NCBI RefSeq assembly: GCF_009664835.1
Contig: NZ_CP045929.1
Coordinates: 3,534,001-3,598,000 of the forward strand
Length of the DNA stretch: 64,000 bases
Reading direction: 5' to 3'
Origin: Allosaccharopolyspora coralli
Lineage (GTDB): Bacteria; Actinomycetota; Actinomycetes; Mycobacteriales; Pseudonocardiaceae
This document shows positions 47,266 to 58,955 of this stretch, piece by piece. Positions within the stretch are counted from its first letter, which is position 1; each line of letters begins with the position of its first letter. A model generated the notes under the pieces. It was not told the origin of the DNA and made no database searches. It saw only the letters and a program-made list of their open reading frames with translations. The translations under genes and the position numbers were made by a program.

Positions 47266-47330
47266 ATGGCAACCCTCACGAGATGGGTTGGTACCGTCTA
47301 CGGCGACCGTCGACTCCACGCGGGGGACCT

Positions 47331-47813
47331 GTGCTGAGCATTCTGGGCTTGCTCTCGACCGCCTTCGGCATGTCGATCGCCTCGGCACTGGTCCCGTTGA
47401 TCAGCATCGAGGTCGTCGTCATCGGCATGGTGCTGCAGAGCCCCACACTGCCCTGGTGGCTGCTGGCCGTGGTCGTCACCGTCGGCCAGGTCGGCGGCAA
47501 ACTGCTGTACTACTACAGCGCGAAGGGCGTCATCCGGCTGCCTGCCTTCATGCAGCGCAAGGGCAGCCGCTCCGGGCGGTGGCACCAGTGGTTGCAGAGC
47601 TTCCGCGCGAGTTGCCACGACCGTCCGGTGTGGACAGGCGCGGTGTTGCTGGTGAGCGCGGTGATGAGCATCCCGCCGTACGCCGCGACGGCGATCATCG
47701 CCGGGTGGGCCCGGGTGTCGTTGACGACGTTCGTCACGACCGCGTTCGTCGGCCGGTTCGCGCGGTTCGCCGCACTCGCGCTCGCCCCCGGCGTCGTCGT
47801 CGCCTGGCTGTAG
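47331..47813 (+). CDS. Small membrane protein, VTT/DedA-like
   Basis: 160 residues, mostly hydrophobic (about four helices): LVPLISIEVVVIGMVL, a basic cytoplasmic loop (AFMQRKGSRSGRWHQWL), then IPPYAATAIIAGWARVSLTT and TAFVGRFARFAALAL, reminiscent of the VTT (SNARE-associated) domain of DedA flippases. Shorter than typical DedA (about 200). GTG start with GGGGGA upstream. Function inferred from family resemblance only. Confidence 0.65.
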   Translation: MLSILGLLSTAFGMSIASALVPLISIEVVVIGMVLQSPTLPWWLLAVVVTVGQVGGKLLYYYSAKGVIRLPAFMQRKGSRSGRWHQWLQSFRASCHDRPVWTGAVLLVSAVMSIPPYAATAIIAGWARVSLTTFVTTAFVGRFARFAALALAPGVVVAWL

Positions 47814-47824
47814 TTTCAGAGGGC

Positions 47825-47995
47825 GGATCGACCTGCTGTGGTGGTTCCGTGGCGGAACCGGAGCTCGCGGCTGGCTGCGGGCGCGTCCGCGTCGTCGCCA
47901 GCTACGAGGTGAGCACCCGCCGGTACCCGGTCCGCGCGTCCACCGTCGAAAAGACCTCGGCGCACTGTGGCTGCCACGGGCTCACTCCGCGCTGA
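47825..47995. repeat. Repeat with GGTTCCG palindrome between convergent genes
   Basis: GGTTCCGTGGCGGAACC at 47843-47859 is a 7-bp stem with a 3-base loop, the reverse complement of the core at 46512. Neighbouring sequence ACCTGCTGTGGTGGTTCC matches that copy inverted. Located between convergent genes, so it may serve as a terminator. Confidence 0.5.
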
Positions 47996-48006
47996 TTCTG
48001 AGCCGG

Positions 48007-48479
48007 TCACGCGTTCCGTTCGAGTTCGATGGCCTTGCGCATCGCTTTGCGCCCCCGGTTGCGGTCACCGGCGAGGTCGTAGGCCTCCGCGACCGCGTAC
48101 CAGTTCCGCCAGTTCTCGGGGTCGGCGTCGAGTTCGGCCTGCTTCTGGTCGAACCACTGGTCCGCAGCGTCCCGCTCGACCCTGCCGGACGGTTTGCGCG
48201 GCAGGTGCGTGACGTCCGGCAAGGCTCCCTCGTCGTCCAGACGCCGGGCGAGCCGTTCGGTCGCGACGCCGAACCGCAGCTGGTCGTAGAGCAGCAGCAT
48301 GCCGAGCACCGGCAGCACCAGGATCGACAATCCGAACAGGACGAACACCGGCTGACCGCTGCTGATCATGGTGTAGGCGCGGGCGCCGGCGAACACGAAG
48401 TACACGAGCAGCACCACAGCCAGCACGAACGCCGCCGTGCGGGCATTCAGCGCGGGGCGGCGGCGCGTCGGCTCGGACA

Positions 48480-48480
<1 letters not shown>
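48007..48480 (-). CDS. Membrane-anchored protein with TPR-like C-terminus
   Basis: 157 residues. Two membrane helices (about 15-35 and 45-65), then a soluble part with one or two TPR-like helix pairs (DPENWRNWYAVAEAYDLAGD, RGRKAMRKAIELE). Stop just after ELERNA. Translationally coupled to dapB (ATGA overlap). No known function; conserved next to dapB from context only. Confidence 0.75.
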
Positions 48481-50608
<2,128 letters not shown>

Positions 50609-50798
50609 GTCTCCATCTCGTCGGCGCGGGTTCCACCACCATCGCCGCAGGTTCGGCTAATCCAGCCCGTCAGGCAACCGCCGCAGGCGGTTCCACCACC
50701 CCGGACTCAACCGGCACCGGGCAAAGCCAACCCCCGACAGAACGCAAGCCGGGCGACCAACCGGCAACACCGATCAGCCGCCCGACTCACAATCAGAA

Positions 50799-53051
50799 TC
50801 ACTCAGCAGCAGCCTCGGCAGGTGCCTCTGCCGAAGCCTCACCCGCCTCCGCGTTCTCCTCGTCGACGACGACGAGGCTGATCTTGCCGCGGCTGTCGAT
50901 GTCGGCGATCTCGACACGCAGCTTGTCGCCGACGTTGACGACGTCCTCGACCTTGCCGATCCGCTTGCCGTTGCCGAGCTTGGAGATGTGGACGAGGCCG
51001 TCCTTGCCGGGCATCAGCGAGACGAAGGCACCGAACGCGGCGGTCTTGACCACGGTGCCGAGGAACCGCTCGCCGACCTTGGGCAGCTGCGGGTTCGCGA
51101 TGGCGTTGATCTTGTCGATCGCGGCCTCGGCGGACGGGCCGTCGGCGGCACCGACATAGATGGTGCCGTCGTCCTCGATGCTGATGTCCGCGCCGGTCTC
51201 CTCGGTGATCGTGTTGATCATCTTGCCCTTCGGCCCGATGACCTCGCCGATCTTGTCGACCGGGACCTGCACCGTGGTCACGCGCGGGGCGTGCGGGCTC
51301 ATCTCGTCCGGCGAGCCGATGGCCTCGGCCATCACCTCGAGGATGGTGAACCGGGCGTCGCGCGCCTGGCCGAGCGCCTGGGCGAGCACCTCGGACGGGA
51401 TGCCGTCGAGCTTGGTGTCGAGCTGCAGCGCGGTGACGTACTCCTTGGTGCCCGCGACCTTGAAGTCCATGTCACCGAACGCGTCCTCGGCGCCGAGGAT
51501 GTCGGTCAGCGCGACGTAGTGGGTCTTGCCGTCGACCTCGTCGGAGACCAGGCCCATGGCGATCCCCGCGACCGGCGCCTTCAGCGGGACACCGGCGTTG
51601 AGCAGCGACAACGTGGAGGCGCAGACGGAACCCATCGAGGTGGAGCCGTTGGAACCCAGCGCCTCGGAGACCTGACGCAACGCGTACGGGAACTCCTCAC
51701 GCGTAGGCAGCACCGGGACGAGCGCACGCTCGGCGAGTGCGCCGTGGCCGATCTCGCGGCGCTTCGGGCTGCCGACCCGGCCGGTCTCCCCGGTCGAATA
51801 CGGCGGGAAGTTGTAGTGGTGCATGTAGCGCTTGGTCGTTTCCGGACCGAGGCTGTCGATGGTCTGCTCCAGGCGCAGCATGTTCAGCGTGGAGATCCCC
51901 ATGATCTGGGTCTCGCCGCGCTCGAACAGGGCGGAGCCGTGGGCACGCGGCACCACGCCGACCTCGGCGGAGAGGCTGCGGATGTCGGTCAGGCCGCGGC
52001 CGTCGATACGGACCTGGTCACGGATGATCCGCTGCCGGACGAGCTTCTTGGTCAGCGAGCGGAACGCGGCGCCGACCTCCTTCTCGCGGCCCTCGAACGC
52101 CTGGCCTTCCTCGACACCGACCCGCTCCAGCGTGGCCGCCTTGAGCTCGTCGGTCTTGTCGTCGCGGTCCTGCTTGCCGGGGATCGCCAGCGCCTCGGTG
52201 AGCTCGCGGGAGACGGCGTTCTCGACGGCGGTGTAGGCGTCGTCCTGGTAGGCGGGGAACACCGGGTAGTCGGCGGTCGCGTTGCCCGCGGCAGCGGCCA
52301 GCGACTGCTGGGCCTGGCACAGGGTGCGGATGAACGGCTTCGCGGCCTCGAGTCCGGCGGCCACGATCTCTTCCGTGGGGGCCTGCGCACCGGAACGAAC
52401 CAGGTCGTCGGTGTGGTCGGTGGCCTCGGCCTCGACCATCATGATGGCGACGTCGTCACCGACGATGCGGCCGGCGACGACCATGTCGAACACCGCACGC
52501 TCGAGCTGCTCGTGGGTGGGGAAGGCGACCCACTGGCCGTCGATGAGCGCCATCCGGGTGCCGCCGACAGGGCCGGAGAACGGCAGGCCGGACAGCTGAG
52601 TCGACGCCGAGGCGCCGTTGATGGCCAGGACGTCGTACGGGTCCTTGGGGTCGAGGCTCATCACGGTGACGACGACCTGGACCTCGTTGCGCAGACCGTC
52701 GACGAACGACGGACGCAGCGGCCGGTCGATGAGCCGGCAGGTCAAGATCGCGTCGGTGCTCGGGCGACCCTCACGGCGGAAGAACGAGCCGGGAATGCGG
52801 CCCGCGGCGTACATTCGCTCTTCGACGTCGACCGTCAGCGGGAAGAAGTCGAGGTTGTCCTTGGGCTGCTTGGACGCCGTGGTGGCGGAGAGCAGCATCG
52901 TGTCGTCGTCCAGGTAGGCGACGACGCTTCCGGCGGCCTGCTTGGCGAGCCTGCCGGTCTCGAAACGGACGGTGCGCGAGCCGAAGGCGCCGTTGTCCAG
53001 CACCGCGGTGCTCTCGAACACGCCCTCGTCGACGGATTGTGCTTCGGTCAC
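50799..53051 (-). CDS. pnp: Polyribonucleotide nucleotidyltransferase (PNPase)
   Basis: 3'-5' phosphorolytic exoribonuclease, also guanosine pentaphosphate synthetase in actinobacteria. 750 residues: two RNase PH-like domains ([40 protein letters not shown]), KH ([20 protein letters not shown]) and S1 ([13 protein letters not shown]) domains, plus an acidic Ala/Glu tail. GTG start. Follows rpsO behind a perfect palindrome. Confidence 0.95.
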   Translation of the reverse strand: MTEAQSVDEGVFESTAVLDNGAFGSRTVRFETGRLAKQAAGSVVAYLDDDTMLLSATTASKQPKDNLDFFPLTVDVEERMYAAGRIPGSFFRREGRPSTDAILTCRLIDRPLRPSFVDGLRNEVQVVVTVMSLDPKDPYDVLAINGASASTQLSGLPFSGPVGGTRMALIDGQWVAFPTHEQLERAVFDMVVAGRIVGDDVAIMMVEAEATDHTDDLVRSGAQAPTEEIVAAGLEAAKPFIRTLCQAQQSLAAAAGNATADYPVFPAYQDDAYTAVENAVSRELTEALAIPGKQDRDDKTDELKAATLERVGVEEGQAFEGREKEVGAAFRSLTKKLVRQRIIRDQVRIDGRGLTDIRSLSAEVGVVPRAHGSALFERGETQIMGISTLNMLRLEQTIDSLGPETTKRYMHHYNFPPYSTGETGRVGSPKRREIGHGALAERALVPVLPTREEFPYALRQVSEALGSNGSTSMGSVCASTLSLLNAGVPLKAPVAGIAMGLVSDEVDGKTHYVALTDILGAEDAFGDMDFKVAGTKEYVTALQLDTKLDGIPSEVLAQALGQARDARFTILEVMAEAIGSPDEMSPHAPRVTTVQVPVDKIGEVIGPKGKMINTITEETGADISIEDDGTIYVGAADGPSAEAAIDKINAIANPQLPKVGERFLGTVVKTAAFGAFVSLMPGKDGLVHISKLGNGKRIGKVEDVVNVGDKLRVEIADIDSRGKISLVVVDEENAEAGEASAEAPAEAAAE

Positions 53052-53280
53052 GGGGTACTCCTCGTTCTCGAGGACCCACGGCCGTGGTGGAGCGTTCCGG
53101 CTGAGCCGGCCATCGATCGAAGCTCTCGGGTGCTGTTCCGCTCCCGGGAGCCACTACCGAGGACCGGCGGACGCCTTCCCACTGCGGCGTGAGTCCTGTG
53201 TTGTTCTCGTGCGTCTACCAGGGTCTCGCCCCGGTGGGCGCCGCGCCCGGCGCCCGATGTTCCGTGGTCCTCACGAAACA

Positions 53281-53314
53281 TCGAGGGGAGTGGCCGCGCG
53301 GCCACTCCCCTCGA
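53281..53314. terminator. Perfect 34-bp palindrome between rpsO and pnp
   Basis: A perfect palindrome begins TCGAGGGGAGTGGCCGC and reads the same on the other strand. It starts 6 bases beyond the rpsO stop. As RNA it forms a stem of up to 15 bp with a small loop. It may terminate or attenuate rpsO-pnp transcription or act as the RNase III-type processing site known between these genes in other bacteria. Confidence 0.72.
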
Positions 53315-53320
53315 CAAAGC

Positions 53321-53590
53321 TCAACGGCGCAGGCCGAGTCGCTGGATCAGCGAACGGTAACGCTCGATGTCCACCTTCGTCAGGTAGTTGAGCAGCCGGC
53401 GACGGCGACCGACCATCAGCAGCAGGCCACGACGCGAATGGTGGTCGTGCTTGTGCGTCTTCAGGTGCTCGGTCAGGCCGGAGATCCGATTGGTCAGCAG
53501 GGCCACCTGGGCCTCGGCCGAACCGGTGTCCGTCTCGTGCAAGCCGTAGTCGGACAGGATCTGCTTCTTCTCATCAGTGGAGAGAGCCAC
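53321..53590 (-). CDS. rpsO: 30S ribosomal protein S15
   Basis: Exactly 89 residues, the family norm. Motifs [35 protein letters not shown] and RRLLNYL bind the 16S central domain. The GTG at 53590 (VALSTDEKK) is chosen by family alignment, with AAGGAG seven bases upstream. Confidence 0.97.
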   Translation of the reverse strand: MALSTDEKKQILSDYGLHETDTGSAEAQVALLTNRISGLTEHLKTHKHDHHSRRGLLLMVGRRRRLLNYLTKVDIERYRSLIQRLGLRR

Positions 53591-53785
53591 GTGTGTTACT
53601 CCTTGTTTCGTGTGCCGTGCGAGGTGCTCGCCCGAACCGGCGTGGACCACGCCACGAACGGCCCGGATTCACCCCCGGTCGTCGCACGCCGAGGAAGAGC
53701 CCGGTGGGCGCACAGGATTCCCGGCCGCCACGGACTACAGCCGGATCCCGGACGCAGGATATCAGGGACTCCGCCGCCTCCCGGC

Positions 53786-54349
53786 TCACCCGGGCACGGA
53801 GACCCGATGCACCGTCCGGTACGTCCGAGTGCCGCCATCGACTTCACTGGCGATGAGGCTGAGTTCATCCGCGCCCCACCACGGCCCTGCGTAGGTCTCG
53901 AACAATCCGCGCAGCGCGGGTTTGTCCGTCGCGCCCGCCGACCAGCGGGCGAGTGTGAGGTGCGCCCGGTACTTGCCCGGGTCCGCGCCCGCGAGACGGA
54001 CCAGTCGGCGCAGCGAACCGGCGTCGTCCTCGGCTGCGAACTCGACGCCGAGCCACAGCACGCCGCTGAAGAAGCCGCACCCGCGTAGCCGCAGCCGGGG
54101 AGCGAAGACTTCCGGTTCCTTGCGGACGACCCGCGCCATCCGGCGATCCAGCCGGTCGGAGTGCCACTCGGGATCACTGTCGTCACCGTGGAACGCGAGC
54201 GTCAGGTGCCTGCGCTCGCGCGGAATCAGCCGAAACCCGGTCGCGCCCGCCGTGGCCGGGTCGAGCCGTGCACGGTCGAGCTCACCGAGCCACTCGTCTA
54301 GGTGATCCAACGCCTCCCGCGAGGGCCACACCGCCGTGAACAACCGCAC
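53786..54349 (-). CDS. thpR: RNA 2',3'-cyclic phosphodiesterase (2H family, ThpR-like)
   Basis: 187 residues with the two HxTx-type motifs of 2H phosphoesterases, HLTLAFHG and HLTLARW, about 80 residues apart. Starts VRLFTAVWPSREA, matching the family. It would open 2',3'-cyclic phosphates or act as an RNA ligase in vitro. GTG start with GGAGGC upstream. Confidence 0.87.
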   Translation of the reverse strand: MRLFTAVWPSREALDHLDEWLGELDRARLDPATAGATGFRLIPRERRHLTLAFHGDDSDPEWHSDRLDRRMARVVRKEPEVFAPRLRLRGCGFFSGVLWLGVEFAAEDDAGSLRRLVRLAGADPGKYRAHLTLARWSAGATDKPALRGLFETYAGPWWGADELSLIASEVDGGTRTYRTVHRVSVPG

Positions 54350-54366
54350 GGGGGCCTCCTCAAAGC

Positions 54367-54465
54367 CTGTCTGTGATCTTGTTCTGATGCACGTCCAGGC
54401 ATGGTCTCGCGTGCTCAGCCCGAGCACGGTGAGAAGCTCCGGCGCTGCAGGTAGCGACACGGCCC
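54367..54465. repeat. Intergenic repeat, second copy of the 40227 type
   Basis: Starts CTGTCTGTGATCTTGTTCTG, shares GGTCTCGCG, GCCCGAGCAC and GCTCCGGCG in the same order as 40227-40300. Upstream of the 2H phosphoesterase gene. The rest of the gap to 54644 shows nothing recognisable. Confidence 0.6.
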
Positions 54466-54644
54466 CAGAGGTGATCACGGGACCTTGATCGTCTGAAGGT
54501 CCGTGCGCTGTGCCGCCCTCGTCGCTGACCGAACCATTGTGGTCGAGTTCGCTGACCTGCTCGGGTCGGGTGAACGGCCCGAGTTCTCCCGACGGTGTTC
54601 GGCACCTGCTTCCACTGCCGGCCAACCGCGATGTACTGGGGACG

Positions 54645-55154
54645 TCACCGGATGCGAGTGGTCGAGAATCCGATGCCGCCGCACCGACCGACGGGAGGCT
54701 GCCCCTGGCCCGTGTTGACACCGATCGACTGGCCGGGAACGGCGGAGCGGACGCCACATCGGAACACCCCGGGCCCGGATCTGCTGGCAACGCTGATCCG
54801 ACATCGGGCGAGCCAGAACGCCCCGGAGAGCGTGTCGCGCCCCGGATCAGTGATCGGCGGCACGCCACGAGGCCACCATCGCTGGGTACTCCGCGCGAAC
54901 TCGCGCCACGCAGGGGCGTCCTCGGGATCCAGCTCGCGGGCGTGCACAGCGCAGCGGTGTAACGCTTGCTCCCAGGTTTGGAGTCGTTCGTCCTGCGGTT
55001 CCACGGTGTGTTCCAGCGCAGCGATCCGGGCAGAGCACACCGCGCGCGCCTCGTTGAGGACTTCCAACGCTGCCTCGTAGGCCACCGCTTGGTCGCTGGA
55101 CCAGGTAAACGACTCCAGCCCCTCCAGCATGTATCGGGCCATCTCAACCTCCAT
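54645..55154 (-). CDS. Hypothetical protein
   Basis: 169 residues from the ATG at 55154 (GTG at 55163 possible). The first 100 residues look like a genuine helical protein (MEVEMARYMLEGLESFTW, AALEVLNEARAVCSARIAAL, ALHRCAVHARELDPEDAP). The last 60 are irregular and basic and may reflect a frameshifted or read-through end. No family recognised. Same strand as the XRE regulator upstream. Confidence 0.5.
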   Translation of the reverse strand: MEVEMARYMLEGLESFTWSSDQAVAYEAALEVLNEARAVCSARIAALEHTVEPQDERLQTWEQALHRCAVHARELDPEDAPAWREFARSTQRWWPRGVPPITDPGRDTLSGAFWLARCRISVASRSGPGVFRCGVRSAVPGQSIGVNTGQGQPPVGRCGGIGFSTTRIR

Positions 55155-55301
55155 GTCGACCACGAGCCGATCCTGTCACCCATGCCGCGCTCGCCGGTTA
55201 TCCGAGAGGGACCTTCGCCGTCGCGTCGACACCTCGCCGATGCAGGAGCTCGGCGTCGTTCTTCCGTCCGGGAGCGCCCCGGCGGACGGCGACAAGCGTG
55301 C

Positions 55302-55784
55302 TCAGCCGTCGCCGGCGGCGGCGCGGCGGAGCAGTTCGGCCAGACCCGGGTACTTGCCGTCGATGAGCGAGGCCGCGGCCTCCAGTTCGCTCGGCCGCGC
55401 GACCTCCCGCAGGACCGGCCACGCCGTCTCCTCACCGTTCGCGTGGATCACCGGCAACGTGTCCCGCCCCACGCTCGGCTTCGAGTACCGCACGTCCTCC
55501 AGGGCTTGATGGATGGCGTCGTTCTCCCCCGCAGCCACCCCCGGAATCAGGACCTTGCGTTCGAGCATGACGAGCCGGGCCAGCACCGACGGGTTGCCGA
55601 TTTTGGCGCGACGACCGCTCATCACCTGGCTGAGCATCGGCGCGCTGATCCCGAGCACCTCGGAGAGCTGGGCCTGCGAGATGCGGAACGCGACGACCAG
55701 CCGACGCACCCGGTCGCCCAGCGGTTCGCCGTACCACTGACGCTGCAGTTCCAGGTTTCGCTGGACGATCTTGCGTTCCTCCAC
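55302..55784 (-). CDS. XRE-family helix-turn-helix regulator
   Basis: 160 residues. N-terminal VEERKIVQRNLELQRQWYGE, HTH near residues 25-60 (FRISQAQLSEVLGISAPMLS), then an acidic C-terminus containing LPVIHANGEETAWPVLREV. GTG start with GGGAGCGAAG upstream. 128 bp downstream of ribF. Target genes unknown. Confidence 0.82.
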   Translation of the reverse strand: MEERKIVQRNLELQRQWYGEPLGDRVRRLVVAFRISQAQLSEVLGISAPMLSQVMSGRRAKIGNPSVLARLVMLERKVLIPGVAAGENDAIHQALEDVRYSKPSVGRDTLPVIHANGEETAWPVLREVARPSELEAAASLIDGKYPGLAELLRRAAAGDG

Positions 55785-55912
55785 CTTCGCTCCCCCGGTC
55801 CGGCCGTTGATCGAGATCTTGCTCTGCGCTCCGCATCCTGTCAGCTCGTGCGCCCCGGCAGGGCCGGAACGGGCGAACCGGTGCGAACTCGGCAGATCGG
55901 GCCGGGCGGCGC

Positions 55913-56893
55913 TCACCGGTCGGCGTCCAGGATCGCGCGGGTCCGCTCGACGTCGTCGTGCATCTGCCGGACCAGATCGGCGACCTCGTCGTAGCGGACC
56001 TGACCACGCAGCCGGTCGACGAAGTCGAGCTCGACGTACTCCCCGTAGAAGTCGGTGTCGACGTCGAGGACGAACGCCTCGATCGTGCGCTCGGTGCCGG
56101 AGAACGTCGGATTGCTGCCCACGGACACGGCCGCCCGCAGAGTCTTGCCCGGATCGCTCGACCCGCGCCTGCGGTGCGTGAACCAGCAGGCGTAGATCCC
56201 GTCGGCGGGGATCGCGGCGAACTTCGGGGTGTCCAGGTTCGCGGTCGGATAGCCGAGCTCGCTGCCGCCACGTCCGGCACCACGGACCACGATGCCCTCG
56301 AGCCGATGCTTGCGGCCGAGCGCTTCGGACGCGGCCTGCACGTCGCCCGCGTCGATGCAGGCCCGGATGTAGGTCGACGAGAACGTCACGGACTGCTCGC
56401 CCGCTGCGCTCTCGACCGGGCCGGACAACAGCGGGTCGGACTCCGCATCGAACCCGTACCGCGAACCCAGGCTGCGCAGCAGTTCGATGGTGCCCGCCGC
56501 CTTGTGCCCGAACGCGAAGTTCTCCCCGACGACGACGACCGCGGCGTGCAGCTTCTCGACGAGGATCTCGTGCACGAACTCGTCCGGGGGCAGCCGCGAC
56601 AGGTCCGGGGTGAACGGCAGGACGCAGAACACGTCGACGCCGAGTTTCTCCACCAACGCCGCCCGGCGGCGCAGCGTGGTGAGCTGAGCGGGATGGCTGC
56701 CCGGGCGGACGACCTCGGTGGGGTGCGGATCGAAGGTGAGCAGCACACACGGCAGGTCGCGCCGGCGAGCCAGCCGGACGGCGTGCCCGATCAACTCCTG
56801 ATGTCCCCGGTGGACGCCGTCGAACACGCCGATCGTCACGACACACCGGCCCCAGCCACCGGGGATCTGCTCCACACCGCGCCATCGCTGCAC
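55913..56893 (-). CDS. ribF: Bifunctional riboflavin kinase / FAD synthetase
   Basis: 326 residues. FAD-synthetase part: TIGVFDGVHRGHQELI, LLTFDPHPTEVV and SSTYIR; riboflavin kinase part: GRGGSELGYPTANLD and VSVGSNPTF. Makes FMN and FAD. GTG start. Located between the truB-side lipoprotein gene and rpsO, as in mycobacteria (Rv2786c). Confidence 0.94.
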   Translation of the reverse strand: MQRWRGVEQIPGGWGRCVVTIGVFDGVHRGHQELIGHAVRLARRRDLPCVLLTFDPHPTEVVRPGSHPAQLTTLRRRAALVEKLGVDVFCVLPFTPDLSRLPPDEFVHEILVEKLHAAVVVVGENFAFGHKAAGTIELLRSLGSRYGFDAESDPLLSGPVESAAGEQSVTFSSTYIRACIDAGDVQAASEALGRKHRLEGIVVRGAGRGGSELGYPTANLDTPKFAAIPADGIYACWFTHRRRGSSDPGKTLRAAVSVGSNPTFSGTERTIEAFVLDVDTDFYGEYVELDFVDRLRGQVRYDEVADLVRQMHDDVERTRAILDADR

Positions 56894-56914
56894 GCCGGAG
56901 AGCCTACTGGCCGC

Positions 56915-57646
56915 TCACCGCGCGAGGCTCTCCCACCCGGAGACGTGCAGCGTTCCGTCCTGGCAGGGGTTCAGCGGCCCGTCCTGGGACGTCGTGCCGC
57001 CACGGGCGTTGACGTGTGCGCTCGAGTCCTGGTTGTCGGAGCCTCGGACGCCGATCATGGTCGGCGCGGACACACACCCTCGATCGGTGCCTTCGTAGGG
57101 CAGCGTCCACCAGGTCACGGAGGCACCCGCCCGCTCACCCGGACGTAGCGTGAGGTATCGCGGGGCGGGCAGCTGGTCGCCGACCGTCGTGGTCGGCCTC
57201 GGGGTCTCGTCGTCGTAGAGCGTGAGCTGCGGGTACCCGTCGAGAGTGCAGGGCTGCGCACTCACGTTCCCCACCGTGAGGTAACCGTCGCCGCGGCCCT
57301 CCGGGTACTCGGCGGAGTCCCACACGGTGTCCAACGCGTCGGCCGGACACGGGTGGAGCACGTGCTCGTCGTCCTCGATGACCGGCTGTTCGCCAGCCGT
57401 GTCCGAGCCGGAGCCATCGGCTGTCCCGGTATCCGCGGAGTCGTCGGCGGACCCTGCGTCGCCACTGTGCTCCGAGTCCTCGGTAGACGTGTCCTGAGCG
57501 GGCGGTTCCTCGACGACCTTCGTCACGGTTTCCTGCGGCGGCGCGGGTGGCGGTGCGGCGTTCTCGTTCGGGAGGCAGCCGCTCAATGCCGCTCCCGACG
57601 CCACGATGGTAGCGACGTACACGGTGCACTTCCGGGCGAGGGTCAT
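56915..57646 (-). CDS. Lipoprotein with DUF4232-like domain
   Basis: 243 residues. Lipoprotein signal with lipobox LSGC (lipidated Cys23), an acidic/Pro-rich linker (about 30-90) and a beta domain with cysteines at about 99, 133 and further on (HPCPADALDTVWD, VSAQPCTLDGYPQLTLYDD), typical of actinobacterial DUF4232 lipoproteins. Outer membrane-face location; function unknown. ATG start. Confidence 0.82.
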   Translation of the reverse strand: MTLARKCTVYVATIVASGAALSGCLPNENAAPPPAPPQETVTKVVEEPPAQDTSTEDSEHSGDAGSADDSADTGTADGSGSDTAGEQPVIEDDEHVLHPCPADALDTVWDSAEYPEGRGDGYLTVGNVSAQPCTLDGYPQLTLYDDETPRPTTTVGDQLPAPRYLTLRPGERAGASVTWWTLPYEGTDRGCVSAPTMIGVRGSDNQDSSAHVNARGGTTSQDGPLNPCQDGTLHVSGWESLAR

Positions 57647-57750
57647 CGGATCTCCTCCGCGAGTTCGTGGTCTCCCTGGCGGGATGTCACGACCTCGGAC
57701 CGCTCGCCCCCCGGTCGGGTTCCAGGCGCTGACGAAGACGAGTAGGACTA

Positions 57751-57967
57751 CTCAGGGGCATTGTGGAAGTTGGGTGGGTGGTCCGGTACCGCCGCCCCAA
57801 TTCGCGCCTCGCGGCGTTGGTGTCTCTTGAGTACCAGGCGTACGCGGCGAGAACCCCTGCCTTGCGAGTCACAAACTCCGAACACCGGAGCCCCTCCCCC
57901 TGCCCAGGCTGGGCAGGTATGAGGCGTGCCCTACGGGCACACAAGCCAGTTCCCCAATGCACTCTCA
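57751..57967. mobile_element. MITE-like element, longest copy
   Basis: 217 bp. The left end CTCAGGGGCATTGTGGAAG and the right end, read from the other strand as CTGAGAGTGCATTGGGGAAC, are imperfect inverted repeats. Interior shares GGTACCGCCGCCCCAATTCG and CTCTTGAGTACCAGGCGTAC (inverted) with the 4262 element. An internal hairpin GTGCCCTACGGGCAC is present. It fills the gap between truB and the lipoprotein gene. Confidence 0.72.
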
Positions 57968-58017
57968 GCAGCTCCGCACGGCTCGAGTAGACCGTCTCAC
58001 CGCTCGGCTACGCCGCC

Positions 58018-58911
58018 TCACGGCTTGAGCACGAGGACGGACTTCGCGGTCCGGCCGCCGTCCTTGGCCAGCACGACCGGCGATCCGTCCGGGCCGAAGA
58101 CCCCGTACGTCCCCAGGACGTTCGCCGCCGGAATCGTCCTGCCGTGCAGCAACGCGGTCACCGCGGCGGCGTCGACATCGACCCGGGGGAACGCGGTGGC
58201 CACCGCGTCGTCGAGCCCCATCGACAGCTCCGGCCGCTCTTCGAGACGTTCCAGGGTGTGTGCCGTGCCGAGCCCGAACGGGCCGACCCGGGTGCGGCGC
58301 AGCTCGCCGAGATGACCTCCCACGCCGAGCGCCTCCCCGAGGTCCCGCGCGAGCGCCCGGACGTAGGTCCCGGAACTGCACTCCACGAGCGCGTCGATCT
58401 CGACCGTCTCGTCGCCCCGACGCAGCGCCAGCGCATCGAAACGCGAGACGGTGACCGGCCGCGCGGCCAACTCGACACTCTCCCCGGAACGCGCCAGTTC
58501 GTAAGCACGCCGACCGTTGACCTTCACCGCGCTCACCGCACTCGGCACCTGCTCGAGTTCACCCGTCAATTCGGCGATACCGGAGTACACGGCCTCGTCG
58601 GCGACGCCCGAGGCATCCGTGCTCGACAGGACCTCGCCTTCGGCGTCGTCGGTGCTCGTGGCCGACCCGAGCCGGACCGTCGCCAGGTAGGCCTTGGTGT
58701 CCAGAGCCAGATGCCCGAGCAGCTTCGTCGCGCGCTCCAAACCGAGCACGAGCACGCCCGTGGCCATCGGGTCCAACGTTCCGGCATGGCCGACCTTGCG
58801 GGTGCCCATGATGCGACGGACACGGGACACGACGTCGTGCGAGGTCATCCCGGAAGGCTTGTCGACGACCAGCAGACCGGGCAAGACAGCGGAGCGCGGA
58901 GAACCAGACAC
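58018..58911 (-). CDS. truB: tRNA pseudouridine-55 synthase TruB
   Basis: 297 residues. Catalytic Asp in HAGTLDPMATGVL, VDKPSGMTSHDVV at the N-terminus, YLATVRLG and RALARDLGEALGVGGHL. GTG start at 58911; a much longer upstream frame has no family similarity. Follows dinF by 44 bp in the infB-rbfA-truB neighbourhood. Confidence 0.93.
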   Translation of the reverse strand: MSGSPRSAVLPGLLVVDKPSGMTSHDVVSRVRRIMGTRKVGHAGTLDPMATGVLVLGLERATKLLGHLALDTKAYLATVRLGSATSTDDAEGEVLSSTDASGVADEAVYSGIAELTGELEQVPSAVSAVKVNGRRAYELARSGESVELAARPVTVSRFDALALRRGDETVEIDALVECSSGTYVRALARDLGEALGVGGHLGELRRTRVGPFGLGTAHTLERLEERPELSMGLDDAVATAFPRVDVDAAAVTALLHGRTIPAANVLGTYGVFGPDGSPVVLAKDGGRTAKSVLVLKP

Positions 58912-58955
58912 GGCGACCCATCTTCCCCGACGGCCTGGCCGGGTCGCACGCAGGC

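Noticed and set aside
50988-53192. 734-codon plus-strand open frame opposite pnp
   Set aside because: Antisense shadow of PNPase; biased composition and no recognisable domain.
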